From JAFDZV01 sp966128725 (GTDB lineage: Bacteria; Bacteroidota; Ignavibacteria; OLB7), in contig CBHYLN010000004.1 in the NCBI GenBank assembly GCA_966128725.1, positions 1 to 64,000 on the forward strand: a stretch of 64,000 nt of DNA, in the 5' to 3' direction. A model generated the notes under the pieces. The model did not search any database and was not told where the DNA came from. It saw only the letters and a list, made by a program, of their open reading frames with translations. Positions 9,514-17,943 of this stretch are shown here, one piece after another (the first letter of the stretch is position 1; the number at the start of each line of letters is the position of its first letter). Both the position numbers and the translations under genes were made by a program.

Positions 9514-10659
9514 TTACTTCGGTGCAGGAACGTATGCCACGAGATCCACCGCTGTTGTGGTGGCCCGTGCCTGCGTAAGCGTTTTTGTCTGCCCCGTCGC
9601 CGGGCCAACCTTGGCCTTGCCGGTAACCTTCAACAGCATTTCGATGCGTGTATGCTTCTGCACCGGGAAACCCGTCGCCAGATCAAGGATGGCCTCGCCG
9701 CTTCCGCTGGCCCTGGCATCGTTGATCGTGGTTGTCACCTGCGCGTTGTCCATCTTCTTGCGCGGGAACTCCGTGGACAGTGTCATCGTCACGTGGCCAA
9801 GCGTGCGCGCATCGGCGGTGCGGGCATCGCCAAGCGTGTAGCTTACATGCGCGCGCGATGGGACCGTTGCGATGGTGGTCACCATCGGCACCGAATCCAT
9901 GCGGCTCCACGAGCTGCCCACATGCACCATGGAATCCGGCGGCGACTGCAGGAATATCTGCTGCACGATCACCTCGAACACCGACACCTTGATGCCCTCG
10001 CGCAGTTGCTCAACCACCTGCGGCTTCAGGCTGTCGCGCATCTTGCCCAGCATGGCCGTAAGGATGGGCTCCAGATTGGAGACCTCCTTCACCTCGCCGT
10101 TCTTCGAGAGCGTAAGGATTACCCGCTGCCCGATCAGCGCCTTTGCCTGCGCGGCATCCGGCACGGTGGAATCCAGCTTGCGGCGCGTATCATACGCGAA
10201 CGTGCGCGCCACCGAATCCACCACACCGGCCGGGAACGATTTCTTGGAGACGATGCTGTCGTAGCGCATCTCCACGGTGAACGAACCGTCGTTGTTGACA
10301 CCCGTGACCTTCTGCGTGAACCAGTAGGTTGCCTCCTCGGTTGCGCGGTGCCCTTCGATCTCGTTGGTGCCCTTCTGTGTAAGCCGATACACGTACTGAT
10401 CGCCGACACGCGGCTGCAACTTCAGGCTGAAGCTGGCCTGCGCGGGCACGGGCTCACCCTGTGCCGGGGCCACCTGCCCTGTATCACTGCCGCCACCCTT
10501 CGATGCCGCGGCGCCCGGTGCGCCGGGTTTCCCGGGCGTTGCCGGCTTGGGATCGTCATCACCGCAGCCAACAACGGCAATCGCAACAACAGCGGAGACG
10601 AAGGCGGCAACAAGTACGGGACGGAATAAACGGTTCACGACGTGATGTGTAGGAATCAT
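9514..10659 (-). CDS. DUF6263-like lipoprotein
   Basis: This is a 381-residue predicted lipoprotein. From the ATG at 10659 a hydrophobic segment ends in AIAVVGC, a lipobox, followed by DDDPKPATPGKPG and a flexible Gly/Pro/Ala linker. The mature domain opens FSLKLQPRVGDQYVYRLTQK and contains repeated beta-strand phrases such as GSFTVEMRYDSI, which resemble the DUF6263 family of Bacteroidetes exported proteins. No enzymatic motif is seen. The next gene upstream on the same strand, 10890-11888, also encodes an exported protein with similar internal phrases, so the two may be diverged paralogues. The function is unknown; the envelope location is well supported. Confidence 0.78.
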   Translation of the reverse strand: MIPTHHVVNRLFRPVLVAAFVSAVVAIAVVGCGDDDPKPATPGKPGAPGAAASKGGGSDTGQVAPAQGEPVPAQASFSLKLQPRVGDQYVYRLTQKGTNEIEGHRATEEATYWFTQKVTGVNNDGSFTVEMRYDSIVSKKSFPAGVVDSVARTFAYDTRRKLDSTVPDAAQAKALIGQRVILTLSKNGEVKEVSNLEPILTAMLGKMRDSLKPQVVEQLREGIKVSVFEVIVQQIFLQSPPDSMVHVGSSWSRMDSVPMVTTIATVPSRAHVSYTLGDARTADARTLGHVTMTLSTEFPRKKMDNAQVTTTINDARASGSGEAILDLATGFPVQKHTRIEMLLKVTGKAKVGPATGQTKTLTQARATTTAVDLVAYVPAPK

Positions 10660-10889
10660 CGGAGCCCATGGATCATGAAAAGAGGCCGCAAACAGCGACG
10701 GCGTGCGGCCCGCAACGATCGGCAGCGACGGGAAAGCGGTGCAATGTAGTGATAGTTCGCGGACTACGAAGCGCAACAGGCCGGGCGGGCCCGCCGCGAA
10801 AGCGGGGCGGGCACGGCGGAAGCGGGGTACGATCCACATTCGGCGCGGTCGCACGCTGGCGCGCGCGGCCGGCGGGAAGCAGCGGAGAA

Positions 10890-11888
10890 CTAGTTGCTGG
10901 TAACCGGGGCAAGGCCAATCGAATCGAAATACACCTCGTGCGAAATTCTGCTCTTGATCGGCGTGCCGCTGCGCATGCACTGCATGGTACCGTTCATCAA
11001 CGTCCAGCCGGAGATCACCACGCCGTCCTGATCCAGCTTCAGATCGCCGCTCACCGATGCCGTGGCCGAGCCAAGTTTCAACGGCTCGTCGAACGCGGTG
11101 ATGGTAACCGAACCGGTACGCGTATGCGAAAGGGTCGCGGTGTACCGCAGATGCGCGGCATCATCGGGTCCGTTGACAAGCATCACGCGGGCGGTATCAC
11201 GGAACCCGATCCGATCGAACGACGTCCAGAAGGGGATCTTGAGCTCCTTGTTGTACGCAACGGTGCGCCCAAGCGGCGCAACACCGCGCCACGGCAACAG
11301 CACCGAGGCCAGATGCTCATCGGTGAGCGTGGCGAACAGACGCTCGCGCGTGAACGGATCGATCGGGGCGCTCTTCAGATCCTCCAGCGCCTGATCGCGC
11401 GAGGGGCTTTCCACCTTCACGATCTGGCCGTACGACGTCAGGTGAAACGTCACCATGCGATTCACAAGGATCGACGGGGCGAACACATCGCGGTGGCGCA
11501 CCAACTGCTGGTTGTTGGCCAGCTCGATCCGCTGGGTGTTGAAGTACAGCGAATCGCCCATGCCGCGCTGGTCGATCTCCATGGAGTCCACGTTGGCCTC
11601 GATGGCAATCAGACCGTTGCCACGCGCCGACGGCAACTGGCGCTGGCTGATGTAATACGTGACGATGCGCTTGTTGGAATCAACAAGCTGGCCGCCTGCC
11701 TCGTGGATCTCGGTAACGCGCTCGACATACTTGTATGCGAACACAACGTTGGAACGCAGCGGTGTACCGAACTTGAGCGAGCCGCTTTGCGCGCGCGCCG
11801 CGGGCACGGCCACCAGGCCGGCCAGCACGAACAGCATGGCCACGGCATTACCAGCGAAGCGGGAGACGGAACGTCGGCGCATAGTCAT
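10890..11888 (-). CDS. exported protein of unknown function, related to its DUF6263-like neighbour
   Basis: The protein has 332 residues. MTMRRRSVSRFAGNAVAMLF begins a Sec signal peptide with predicted cleavage after ARAQ. The mature part is strand-rich, with YKYVERVTEIHE, IAIEANVDSMEID and RYTATLSHTRTGSVTITAFD. The layout resembles the neighbouring lipoprotein: a long conserved N-terminal half and a C-terminal half with polar strands. I do not recognise a named domain with confidence. It lies 230 bases upstream of the lipoprotein on the same strand. A hairpin separates it from ndk, so it probably has its own promoter. It has no lipobox and is likely free in the periplasm or associated with the outer membrane. 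Confidence 0.72.
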   Translation of the reverse strand: MTMRRRSVSRFAGNAVAMLFVLAGLVAVPAARAQSGSLKFGTPLRSNVVFAYKYVERVTEIHEAGGQLVDSNKRIVTYYISQRQLPSARGNGLIAIEANVDSMEIDQRGMGDSLYFNTQRIELANNQQLVRHRDVFAPSILVNRMVTFHLTSYGQIVKVESPSRDQALEDLKSAPIDPFTRERLFATLTDEHLASVLLPWRGVAPLGRTVAYNKELKIPFWTSFDRIGFRDTARVMLVNGPDDAAHLRYTATLSHTRTGSVTITAFDEPLKLGSATASVSGDLKLDQDGVVISGWTLMNGTMQCMRSGTPIKSRISHEVYFDSIGLAPVTSN

Positions 11889-11942
11889 TGAGATACCATC
11901 ACGTTAGTTGAAGCATTGGCATTCGGGCCAATCGACCAGAAG

Positions 11943-11998
11943 GATCCACCGGTGGTTTAGCCGAACCGTGAAACCGGAGGAACAACCGCCGGTGGATC
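11943..11998 (-). terminator. probable factor-independent terminator or hairpin after ndk
   Basis: A 15-bp stem pairs 11943-11957 (GATCCACCGGTGGTT) with 11984-11998; the only imperfection is one T:G wobble. The loop is 26 bases. It starts 11 bases past the ndk stop on the minus strand. The downstream tail is CTTCTGGTC, which is only weakly T-rich, so termination efficiency is uncertain. Confidence 0.5.
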
Positions 11999-12008
11999 GC
12001 GATCGTTA

Positions 12009-12425
12009 TCAGCCTACCAGCTCGCGTTCGGCAAAGAAGAAGGCGATCTCCTGGATGCCGTTGGCGACCGAGTCGGAGCCGTGCACGGCGTTCTCGCCCT
12101 TGCTCGAGGCAAAACGCTTGCGAACGGTGCCCTCGGCGGCCTCGGCCGGATCGGTGGCGCCGATCAGCGTGCGGTAATCGGCAACGGCGTTTTCCTTCTG
12201 CAGCGCGATCACCACCACCGGGCCGCTGGACATGAACGTCACAAGGTCGGCATAGAAAGGACGCTCGCGGTGCACTTCATAGAAGCGCTCGCCGTCCTGG
12301 CGCGAAAGCTGGATGAGCTTCATGCCAAGGATGCCGAACCCGGCGCCGGTAAGCATGGCCACGATTTCGCCGATCACGTTCTTGCGAACGGCGTCCGGCT
12401 TGATAATGCAAAGTGTGCGTTCCAC
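12009..12425 (-). CDS. ndk: nucleoside diphosphate kinase
   Basis: This enzyme moves the gamma phosphate of ATP to other nucleoside diphosphates through a phosphohistidine. The 138-residue protein is of normal length. It begins MERTLCIIKPDAVRKNVIGE (conserved nucleotide-binding strand) and carries the active-site motif NAVHGSDS, with His115 as the phosphorylated residue. RPFYADLVTFMSSGP is also canonical. The start codon is GTG, and I see no Shine-Dalgarno sequence in front of it, which is common in Bacteroidetes. It sits between a rhodanese gene and an exported-protein gene, all on the minus strand, without a metabolic link to them. Confidence 0.98.
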   Translation of the reverse strand: MERTLCIIKPDAVRKNVIGEIVAMLTGAGFGILGMKLIQLSRQDGERFYEVHRERPFYADLVTFMSSGPVVVIALQKENAVADYRTLIGATDPAEAAEGTVRKRFASSKGENAVHGSDSVANGIQEIAFFFAERELVG

Positions 12426-12509
12426 AGATGTTGCGAAGTTTATTGTCGTTGAACGTTGGCGGCACGTTCATCGTTGCGCGCGCCGCGTGGTGGGGCATTC
12501 CCCGCCTAC

Positions 12510-12875
12510 TTACTCGGTTGGATACTTGCGCCCGACCCAGCCACGCCACCCTTCGGCCATCGACCGAACGTTGGTGTAGCCCATCTTCTGAAGGTTGTCG
12601 GCCGCCAGCGCCGAGCGGAAACCGCCGCCGCAGTACAGCACGATCGGCGTGTTCACGTCCGGTATCAGCGCTTCGATATCGCGCTCGATGACACCCTTGC
12701 CAACGTGCACCGCGCCGGCGATATGGCCATGGGCCCACTCGCTTTCCTCGCGTGTGTCCACCAGCACGAACGCGTCGCCGCGCTCCTGCATGGCAAGCGT
12801 TTCCTGCGGTGTAATCTCCTGGATGCGCGCCTTTGCGTCATCCACGATCCGGACGAACCGTTCTGAATGTGCCAT
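12510..12875 (-). CDS. single-domain rhodanese-like sulfurtransferase
   Basis: This 121-residue cytoplasmic protein is a single rhodanese domain. FVLVDTREESEWAHGHIAGA is the conserved substrate-loop strand and helix. The catalytic loop is YCGGGFRSA with Cys82, which would carry the persulfide. The loop has six residues after Cys, as in active sulfurtransferases. The ATG at 12875 gives MAHSERFVRIVDDAKARIQE; a longer frame upstream shows no conservation. It lies 84 bases upstream of ndk on the same strand. Its substrate is not known, and thiosulfate sulfurtransferase activity is only the usual default for the family. Confidence 0.9.
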   Translation of the reverse strand: MAHSERFVRIVDDAKARIQEITPQETLAMQERGDAFVLVDTREESEWAHGHIAGAVHVGKGVIERDIEALIPDVNTPIVLYCGGGFRSALAADNLQKMGYTNVRSMAEGWRGWVGRKYPTE

Positions 12876-12963
12876 GTGTACTGGGAAGTGCGTATGCGCA
12901 CGAAAGGCTGTCAGCCGACCGTTGTTGAAGGGTCGGGGGGATTTCAACAAGCCACTAAACACG

Positions 12964-13023
12964 GTACGAGGCCGACGGCTGTGGAACGCATGCGCGTGCC
13001 CCCTGACCGGTTCAGCCTCGTAC
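12964..13023 (-). terminator. possible terminator hairpin downstream of sucD
   Basis: The arms GTACGAGGC (12964-12972) and GCCTCGTAC (13015-13023) form a perfect 9-bp stem about 90 bases past the sucD stop. The loop is 42 bases and may fold further. The minus-strand tail is CGTGTTTAGTG, a short T run, so this is a weak candidate. A second small inverted repeat (TTGTTGAA/TTCAACAA, 12922-12950) follows it before the rhodanese gene. Confidence 0.35.
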
Positions 13024-13114
13024 TAACACATTGTGCGCTGGAATGTTAGCGATACCATGCAGCGGCCGAAGGCAACCTGGGCGCCATCGGCCGTCTGCGC
13101 GCGGACGTTGCGGC

Positions 13115-14089
13115 TTACTTGCGCTTTGCGCCCTTCTTGGGTGCAGCAGCCTTTGCCGCGGGCGCCTTCTTCGCGGCCGGGGCCTTGGCGGCGCCGTTGG
13201 CCTTCGAGAGCGCGCCAAGCACGGTGCGGCCCATCTCGGCGGGCGAATCCACGACGGTGATACCGGCCGAACGCATGGCGGCGGTCTTTTCGTCGGCAGT
13301 GCCCTTGCCACCGGAGATGATGGCGCCGGCATGGCCCATGCGGCGTCCCGGCGGAGCGGTGCGCCCGGCAATGAAGCCGATCACCGGCTTTGTGACGTTG
13401 CCGGCCACGAACTCGGCGGCTTCTTCCTCGGCCGTGCCGCCAATCTCGCCGATCATCAGGATCGCTTCGGTCTTCGGATCCTCGTTGAACAGCTTGATGG
13501 CGTCGATAAAGCGGGTGCCGATGATCGGGTCGCCGCCGATGCCGATGCAGGTGGACTGGCCAAGCCCGACATCGGTAAGCTGGCGAACCGCCTCGTAGGT
13601 AAGCGTGCCGGAGCGCGACACAACACCAACGGTGCCGCTCTTGTGGATGAAGCCGGGCATGATGCCGATCTTGCATGCGTCGGGCGTGATCACACCCGGG
13701 CAGTTCGGCCCGATCAGGCGCGTGGAGCGATCCTTCAGGTACTCGCGCACGTTCACCATGTCCTCAACCGGGATCCCCTCGGTGATGCAGATCACCAGCG
13801 GGATGCCGGCATCGGCTGCTTCCATGATGGCATCGGCGGCAAACGGCGCCGGCACGAAGATCACCGAGGCATTGGCGCCGGTTGCGGTCACAGCATCGCT
13901 GACGCTGTTGAACACCGGCACAGGACGGATGAACTCGGCAGGCTGGTAGCTTGTTCCACCCTTGCCCGGGGTAACGCCGGCAACAACGTTGGTGCCGTAC
14001 TCAAGCATCTGCGATGCATGGAAGGTACCCTCGCTGCCGGTAATCCCCTGCACGAGAACGCGCGTGTTCTTGTCGATCAGGACGCTCAT
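13115..14089 (-). CDS. sucD: succinate-CoA ligase (ADP/GDP-forming) alpha subunit with Lys/Ala tail
   Basis: The alpha subunit of succinyl-CoA synthetase makes ATP or GTP in the TCA cycle. The 324-residue protein shows the CoA-binding Rossmann start (VLVQGITGSEGTFHASQMLE), IGPNCPGVITP, and the phosphohistidine motif RRMGHAGAII with His253. The normal domain ends near residue 296. The remaining 28 residues are almost only Ala, Lys, Pro and Gly (ending APKKGAKRK), a tail not usual for SucD. The beta subunit gene sucC is not in the window, so the subunits are encoded apart. The ATG at 14089 is canonical, and a TAAGTTTG promoter box lies 53 bases upstream. Confidence 0.97.
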   Translation of the reverse strand: MSVLIDKNTRVLVQGITGSEGTFHASQMLEYGTNVVAGVTPGKGGTSYQPAEFIRPVPVFNSVSDAVTATGANASVIFVPAPFAADAIMEAADAGIPLVICITEGIPVEDMVNVREYLKDRSTRLIGPNCPGVITPDACKIGIMPGFIHKSGTVGVVSRSGTLTYEAVRQLTDVGLGQSTCIGIGGDPIIGTRFIDAIKLFNEDPKTEAILMIGEIGGTAEEEAAEFVAGNVTKPVIGFIAGRTAPPGRRMGHAGAIISGGKGTADEKTAAMRSAGITVVDSPAEMGRTVLGALSKANGAAKAPAAKKAPAAKAAAPKKGAKRK

Positions 14090-14141
14090 ATCGGGTTGAA
14101 GTCTTTCGGAAAGATTGGTTGACGTTACGCGAACAAGGCCA

Positions 14142-14149
14142 CAAACTTA
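14142..14149 (-). promoter_or_regulatory. candidate -10/-7 box for sucD
   Basis: TAAGTTTG on the minus strand matches the TAnnTTTG element described for Bacteroidetes primary-sigma promoters. TTCAGC lies 17 bases upstream as a weak -35. The predicted start site is about 45 bases before the sucD ATG. Confidence 0.45.
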
Positions 14150-14350
14150 CGAAATGAAGTCGGGCCGCTGAACATGTCGGAAGGCTGAACGGGTGCGTTG
14201 GCCGATACCGCCCCCAACGGGCATGGTATGCATCGGGCGCTACGCCGTGCGGGGCAAGGCCCCCAGCGGCAACGGCCCCGGCTTTGGCCGGCAGTGCGAA
14301 AAGTTGCAACCGCTGGTTGATATTGGTCAGCAATTAGCCATATCACGTCG

Positions 14351-14358
14351 TATTTTTG
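14351..14358 (+). promoter_or_regulatory. candidate -7 box for the PBP2 gene
   Basis: TATTTTTG fits TAnnTTTG and lies 126 bases before the PBP2 start codon. No convincing -35/-33 element is seen at the right distance, so this rests on the box alone. The 395-base gap 14090-14484 between the divergent sucD and PBP2 genes holds only these two promoter boxes as far as I can see. Confidence 0.35.
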
Positions 14359-14484
14359 CAGACGATTTCTGTATCAATTGTTGCCGCCATGCCCACGACG
14401 GCTTCGAGAACCCAATCTCGTCCGCGCTCCCGGCGTCGTTGAACTGCATCCAAATTTTCAAGCCCTTCCCTTCTTCGGACGACC

Positions 14485-16521
14485 ATGGAAGTTGATCGCG
14501 CCTACGGATCGCTGACGCGCAAGCGCGTGTTTCTGGGTTTTGTGCTGCTTGTATTCGCGGCGTTCACCGCGAGGCTGGTGCAATTGCAGCTTGTTGAAGG
14601 CTCATCGTACCGCATGAGGTCGGAATCGCAGGGCATCAAGCAGATCGTGCGCGAGCCGATCCGCGGCGCCATCTACGATCGGTACGGCCATCCCATCGTC
14701 GCCAACATCCCCTCGTACACGGTGCTGGTGACGCCGAACAAGATCACCCCGGCAAGCAAGGTCATGCTTGCCCGCATCCTTGCCACCGACACGGCCACGA
14801 TCAACGAGAAGATCAAGCTCTACAAAACCAACGACTACTCCCCCGTGCGCGTGTGGCGCGACGTTGACCGGCAGGCCTGGGCCCGCCTGAACGAGCTGCA
14901 TGCCGATCTGGAAGGCGTGGACATCGTGGAGGAATCCAAGCGCGCCTATGCCGCGGACGTGCGCGCCAGCCACATCCTGGGCTACACGAAGGAGATCTCC
15001 AAGGGCGAGATCGCGCTGCTCGGCGATTATTACACGCCGGGCGATGTGGTTGGCAAGTCCGGCATCGAGAAGGCGTTCGAGGATCACCTGCGCGGCGAGA
15101 AGGGTTACGAGTTCGTGGCGGTGAACAACCGGGGGCAGCGGGTGAACTCCTTCAACGACGGCCGCAACGATCGCACCCCGTCGAACGGATTCGACCTGTA
15201 TCTGGGCCTGGACATGGGGCTGCAGCAGTATGCCGAGTACCTGCTGAAGGGGTATCACGGCGCCGTTGTGGCGCTTGACCCCAACAACGGCGAGATCCTG
15301 GCGATGGCCTCGGCGCCGGATTACGACCCCAATGTCTTCAGCGGCATTACCACCCGCGAGCAATATGAGAAACTGGCCAACGACCCCGCAAAGCCCCTGC
15401 TGAACCGGGCCACGCAGGCGGTGTATCCGCCGGGTTCAACGTGGAAGATGCTGATGGCGATCGCCGGGCTGCGCGAAGGGTATATCAAGCCGGGCACCAC
15501 GATAAGCTGCCCGGGCTCGTTCACGCTTGGCGGCAACACCTGGAAGTGCCACGGCGCGCACGGCGCGGTAAACGCCCGCAAGGCGATCCATGTGTCGTGC
15601 AACGTGTTCTTCTACAAGCTGGCGCTGCAGATGGGGATCGATGTCTACAACAAGTACGGCCGGATGTTCCACTTTGGGCAGCGGCTGGATGTGGACGTGC
15701 CGGAGGGCTTCACCCGCCTGCCCTCGCGCGAGTACTACGACAAGGCGTACGGCGTTGACAAGTGGCCGAAGGGCGTGCTGGTAAACCTGGGCATCGGCCA
15801 GGGCGAGCTTGCGGTAAACCCGTTGCAGCTTGCCGCGTATTGCGCCGCGCTTGCCAACGGCGGCACATGGTATCAGCCGCACCTTGTGCGCGCCATCAAG
15901 AACAATCAGCTTGGGCAGTTCGAGCGCTCCGGCTTCAACGCCGAGAAGCTGGACATCCCGAAGGATATCATGGATGTGATCCACGCCGGCATGTTCGACG
16001 TGGTGAACACACCCGGCGGCACCGCCAGCGGCGCCCGCATGCCGGATATCACGGTGGCCGGCAAAACCGGCACGGCACAGGCCGGCAAGGGCAAGCGCGA
16101 CCACGCATGGTTTATCTGCTACGCCCCGTACGACAAGCCGAAGATTGCGATGTGTGTGCTGGTGGAGAACAGCGGGTTTGGCGGCACATACTCCGCGCCA
16201 ATTGCCCGCAAGCTGATCCGCTACTACTTCAATCGCCAGCGCGAGGAGGGCGGTACCGACTCGACCAACACCGCGCAGAACCCGGACGCGTTGCGCACGC
16301 TGGACATGCAGGCCCCCGATGGCGCCGACGTTCAGGAGAGCTCGATGATCCCCCAAACGATACGGTTAACGGCCGGCGGCCCTTCGCGGCGCGGGCCATG
16401 CCGGGCCTTGCCCCGCAACCCTGCCGCCATCACTCTCATAGCCCCGCGCGCACCTTCGCCGTTACCGCGTGCAGCCAATGATGCAGCCCGTTTCGGGAAC
16501 GACTGCGTCAGCGTTGCATGA
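14485..16521 (+). CDS. mrdA: penicillin-binding protein 2 (peptidoglycan transpeptidase)
   Basis: This is a class B PBP for cell elongation. The 678-residue protein has one N-terminal membrane anchor (VFLGFVLLVFAAFTARLVQL), a dimerisation domain with REPIRGAIYDRYGHPIVANI, and a transpeptidase domain. The active-site motifs are SxxK at Ser318 (PPGSTWKM), SxN at Ser371 (SCN), and KTG at Lys527 (AGKTGTAQA). The last 60 residues are Arg/Pro/Ala-rich and look unlike PBP2, as if an older stop codon had been lost. The usual partners mreBCD and rodA are absent here. The neighbours are divergent sucD and convergent purA. Confidence 0.93.
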   Translation: MEVDRAYGSLTRKRVFLGFVLLVFAAFTARLVQLQLVEGSSYRMRSESQGIKQIVREPIRGAIYDRYGHPIVANIPSYTVLVTPNKITPASKVMLARILATDTATINEKIKLYKTNDYSPVRVWRDVDRQAWARLNELHADLEGVDIVEESKRAYAADVRASHILGYTKEISKGEIALLGDYYTPGDVVGKSGIEKAFEDHLRGEKGYEFVAVNNRGQRVNSFNDGRNDRTPSNGFDLYLGLDMGLQQYAEYLLKGYHGAVVALDPNNGEILAMASAPDYDPNVFSGITTREQYEKLANDPAKPLLNRATQAVYPPGSTWKMLMAIAGLREGYIKPGTTISCPGSFTLGGNTWKCHGAHGAVNARKAIHVSCNVFFYKLALQMGIDVYNKYGRMFHFGQRLDVDVPEGFTRLPSREYYDKAYGVDKWPKGVLVNLGIGQGELAVNPLQLAAYCAALANGGTWYQPHLVRAIKNNQLGQFERSGFNAEKLDIPKDIMDVIHAGMFDVVNTPGGTASGARMPDITVAGKTGTAQAGKGKRDHAWFICYAPYDKPKIAMCVLVENSGFGGTYSAPIARKLIRYYFNRQREEGGTDSTNTAQNPDALRTLDMQAPDGADVQESSMIPQTIRLTAGGPSRRGPCRALPRNPAAITLIAPRAPSPLPRAANDAARFGNDCVSVA

Positions 16522-16540
16522 AAGTCAGCGTTGCATGAAA
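16507..16540. repeat. 17-bp direct duplication across the PBP2 stop codon
   Basis: GTCAGCGTTGCATGAAA occurs twice, at 16507-16523 and 16524-16540, with no mismatch. The PBP2 stop codon (16519-16521) lies inside the first copy. The pair sits in the short gap between the convergent PBP2 and purA genes and looks like a recent slippage or repair duplication. Confidence 0.95.
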
Positions 16541-16588
16541 CGACGGCGTGGCGGCACGTTTTGCGATTGCGCCGCCCACCATCACCAG

Positions 16589-17863
16589 CTATCGAACGAT
16601 GATCTGATCGCGGCCGGGGCCGGTGCCCACATAACTTACACGGGCGCCCACGAATCGCTCGATCGCCTCGATGTACGTGCGCGCGGCGGCCGGCAGATCG
16701 CCAAAGTGGCGGCAGCCAACCAACGATGTGTTCCAGCCGGCGAAGCTCTCGAACACCGGCTCCACGCGCTCCAACGTGCCGCAATCGCTTGGGAAGTACT
16801 TCACGGGCTTGCCGTCGAGCATGTAGCCGGTGCACACGCGGATCTCGTCGAACTCGTTGAGCACGTCCAGCTTGGTTAGCACGATCTCGGTGATGCCGTT
16901 GATCATCGCCGCGTACCGCAGCGCCACAAGGTCCAGCCAACCGCAGCGGCGCGGGCGCCCCGTGGTTGCGCCGAACTCGTCGCCCTCGGCCCGCAGACGC
17001 TCGCCGATCGGGTTGTCCAGCTCGGTGGGGAACGGTCCGTTGCCAACACGCGTGCAATACGCCTTCGCGATGCCGATCACGCCCGAGATGGCCGTGGGCG
17101 GCAGCCCCAGGCCGGTGCATGCACCGCCCGACGACGGCGACGAACTGGTAACAAACGGATAGGTGCCGTGGTCGATATCCAGCAGCACGCCCTGCGCACC
17201 TTCCAGCAGCAGGCGTTTGCCGTCGCGCCAGGCCTCGTTCAGATAGTGCGTGGTATCGGTGATGTACGGGTCGATCGTCTGATCGAACGCCATGTATTCG
17301 GCCACGGTCTTCTCAACATCCAGCTCGGGCGAGTCGTACACCTTGCGGAACCACTCGTTCTTCTGCTCGATGCCGCGGCGCAGCTTTTCCTCAAGCAGGC
17401 GGCGGTCCAGAAGGTCAACGATGCGAATGCCGGAGCGGTTGTACTTGTCGATGTACGAAGGTCCGATACCACGGCCGGTGGTGCCGATCTTCTGATCGCT
17501 TTCCTGCAGCGTGTCCAGCAGCTTGTGATATGGCATGATCAGATGGGCCTTGTGGCTGATCTTCAGCCGCCCCTCGATGGAGATGCCATAGGATTCCAGC
17601 AGCGCGATCTCCTCGGTAAGCGCCACCGGATCGATCACCACGCCGTTGCCGATCACACAGGTAACGTGGTCGTGCAGGATTCCCGAGGGGATCAGGTGCA
17701 GGACGTACTTGCGGTCGCCCACAACCAAGGTGTGGCCGGCGTTTGCGCCGCCCTGATACCGGGCAACCACATCCGACTGTTCGGCCAGAAGGTCAACAAC
17801 CTTGCCCTTTCCCTCGTCGCCCCACTGCGCGCCAACGATAACACGAACGCTCATAATGCTCAC
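16589..17863 (-). CDS. purA: adenylosuccinate synthetase
   Basis: PurA joins IMP and aspartate with GTP in the first step from IMP to AMP. The protein has about 424 residues, normal for the family. Seen motifs: VGAQWGDEGKGKVVDLLAE (GTP loop and catalytic Asp), GGANAGHT, GTTGRGIGPSYIDK, LLEGAQGVLLDIDHGTYPFV, GATTGRPRRCGW and the C-terminal VGTGPGRDQIIVR. The frame opens with GTG at 17863; an ATG at 17854 (MSVRVIVGAQW) is equally plausible. Neither has a clear Shine-Dalgarno sequence. The gene begins only seven bases after a strong hairpin, so how it is transcribed is an open point. PurB is not in the window. Confidence 0.97.
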   Translation of the reverse strand: MSIMSVRVIVGAQWGDEGKGKVVDLLAEQSDVVARYQGGANAGHTLVVGDRKYVLHLIPSGILHDHVTCVIGNGVVIDPVALTEEIALLESYGISIEGRLKISHKAHLIMPYHKLLDTLQESDQKIGTTGRGIGPSYIDKYNRSGIRIVDLLDRRLLEEKLRRGIEQKNEWFRKVYDSPELDVEKTVAEYMAFDQTIDPYITDTTHYLNEAWRDGKRLLLEGAQGVLLDIDHGTYPFVTSSSPSSGGACTGLGLPPTAISGVIGIAKAYCTRVGNGPFPTELDNPIGERLRAEGDEFGATTGRPRRCGWLDLVALRYAAMINGITEIVLTKLDVLNEFDEIRVCTGYMLDGKPVKYFPSDCGTLERVEPVFESFAGWNTSLVGCRHFGDLPAAARTYIEAIERFVGARVSYVGTGPGRDQIIVR

Positions 17864-17869
17864 AAGAAA

Positions 17870-17916
17870 GCGCTCCGATCGGCAACCTCACTATCTGGAG
17901 GCATGGATCGGAGCGC
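17870..17916 (-). terminator. terminator of the secD-secF-STAS unit, adjacent to the purA start
   Basis: A perfect 11-bp stem pairs GCGCTCCGATC (17870-17880) with GATCGGAGCGC (17906-17916). On the minus strand it is followed by TTTCTTGTGAG. It lies 27 bases after the STAS gene stop and 7 bases before the purA start codon, so it could also act as an attenuator for purA. Confidence 0.65.
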
Positions 17917-17943
17917 GAGAAGTATCAACGGATTGTACGACTG

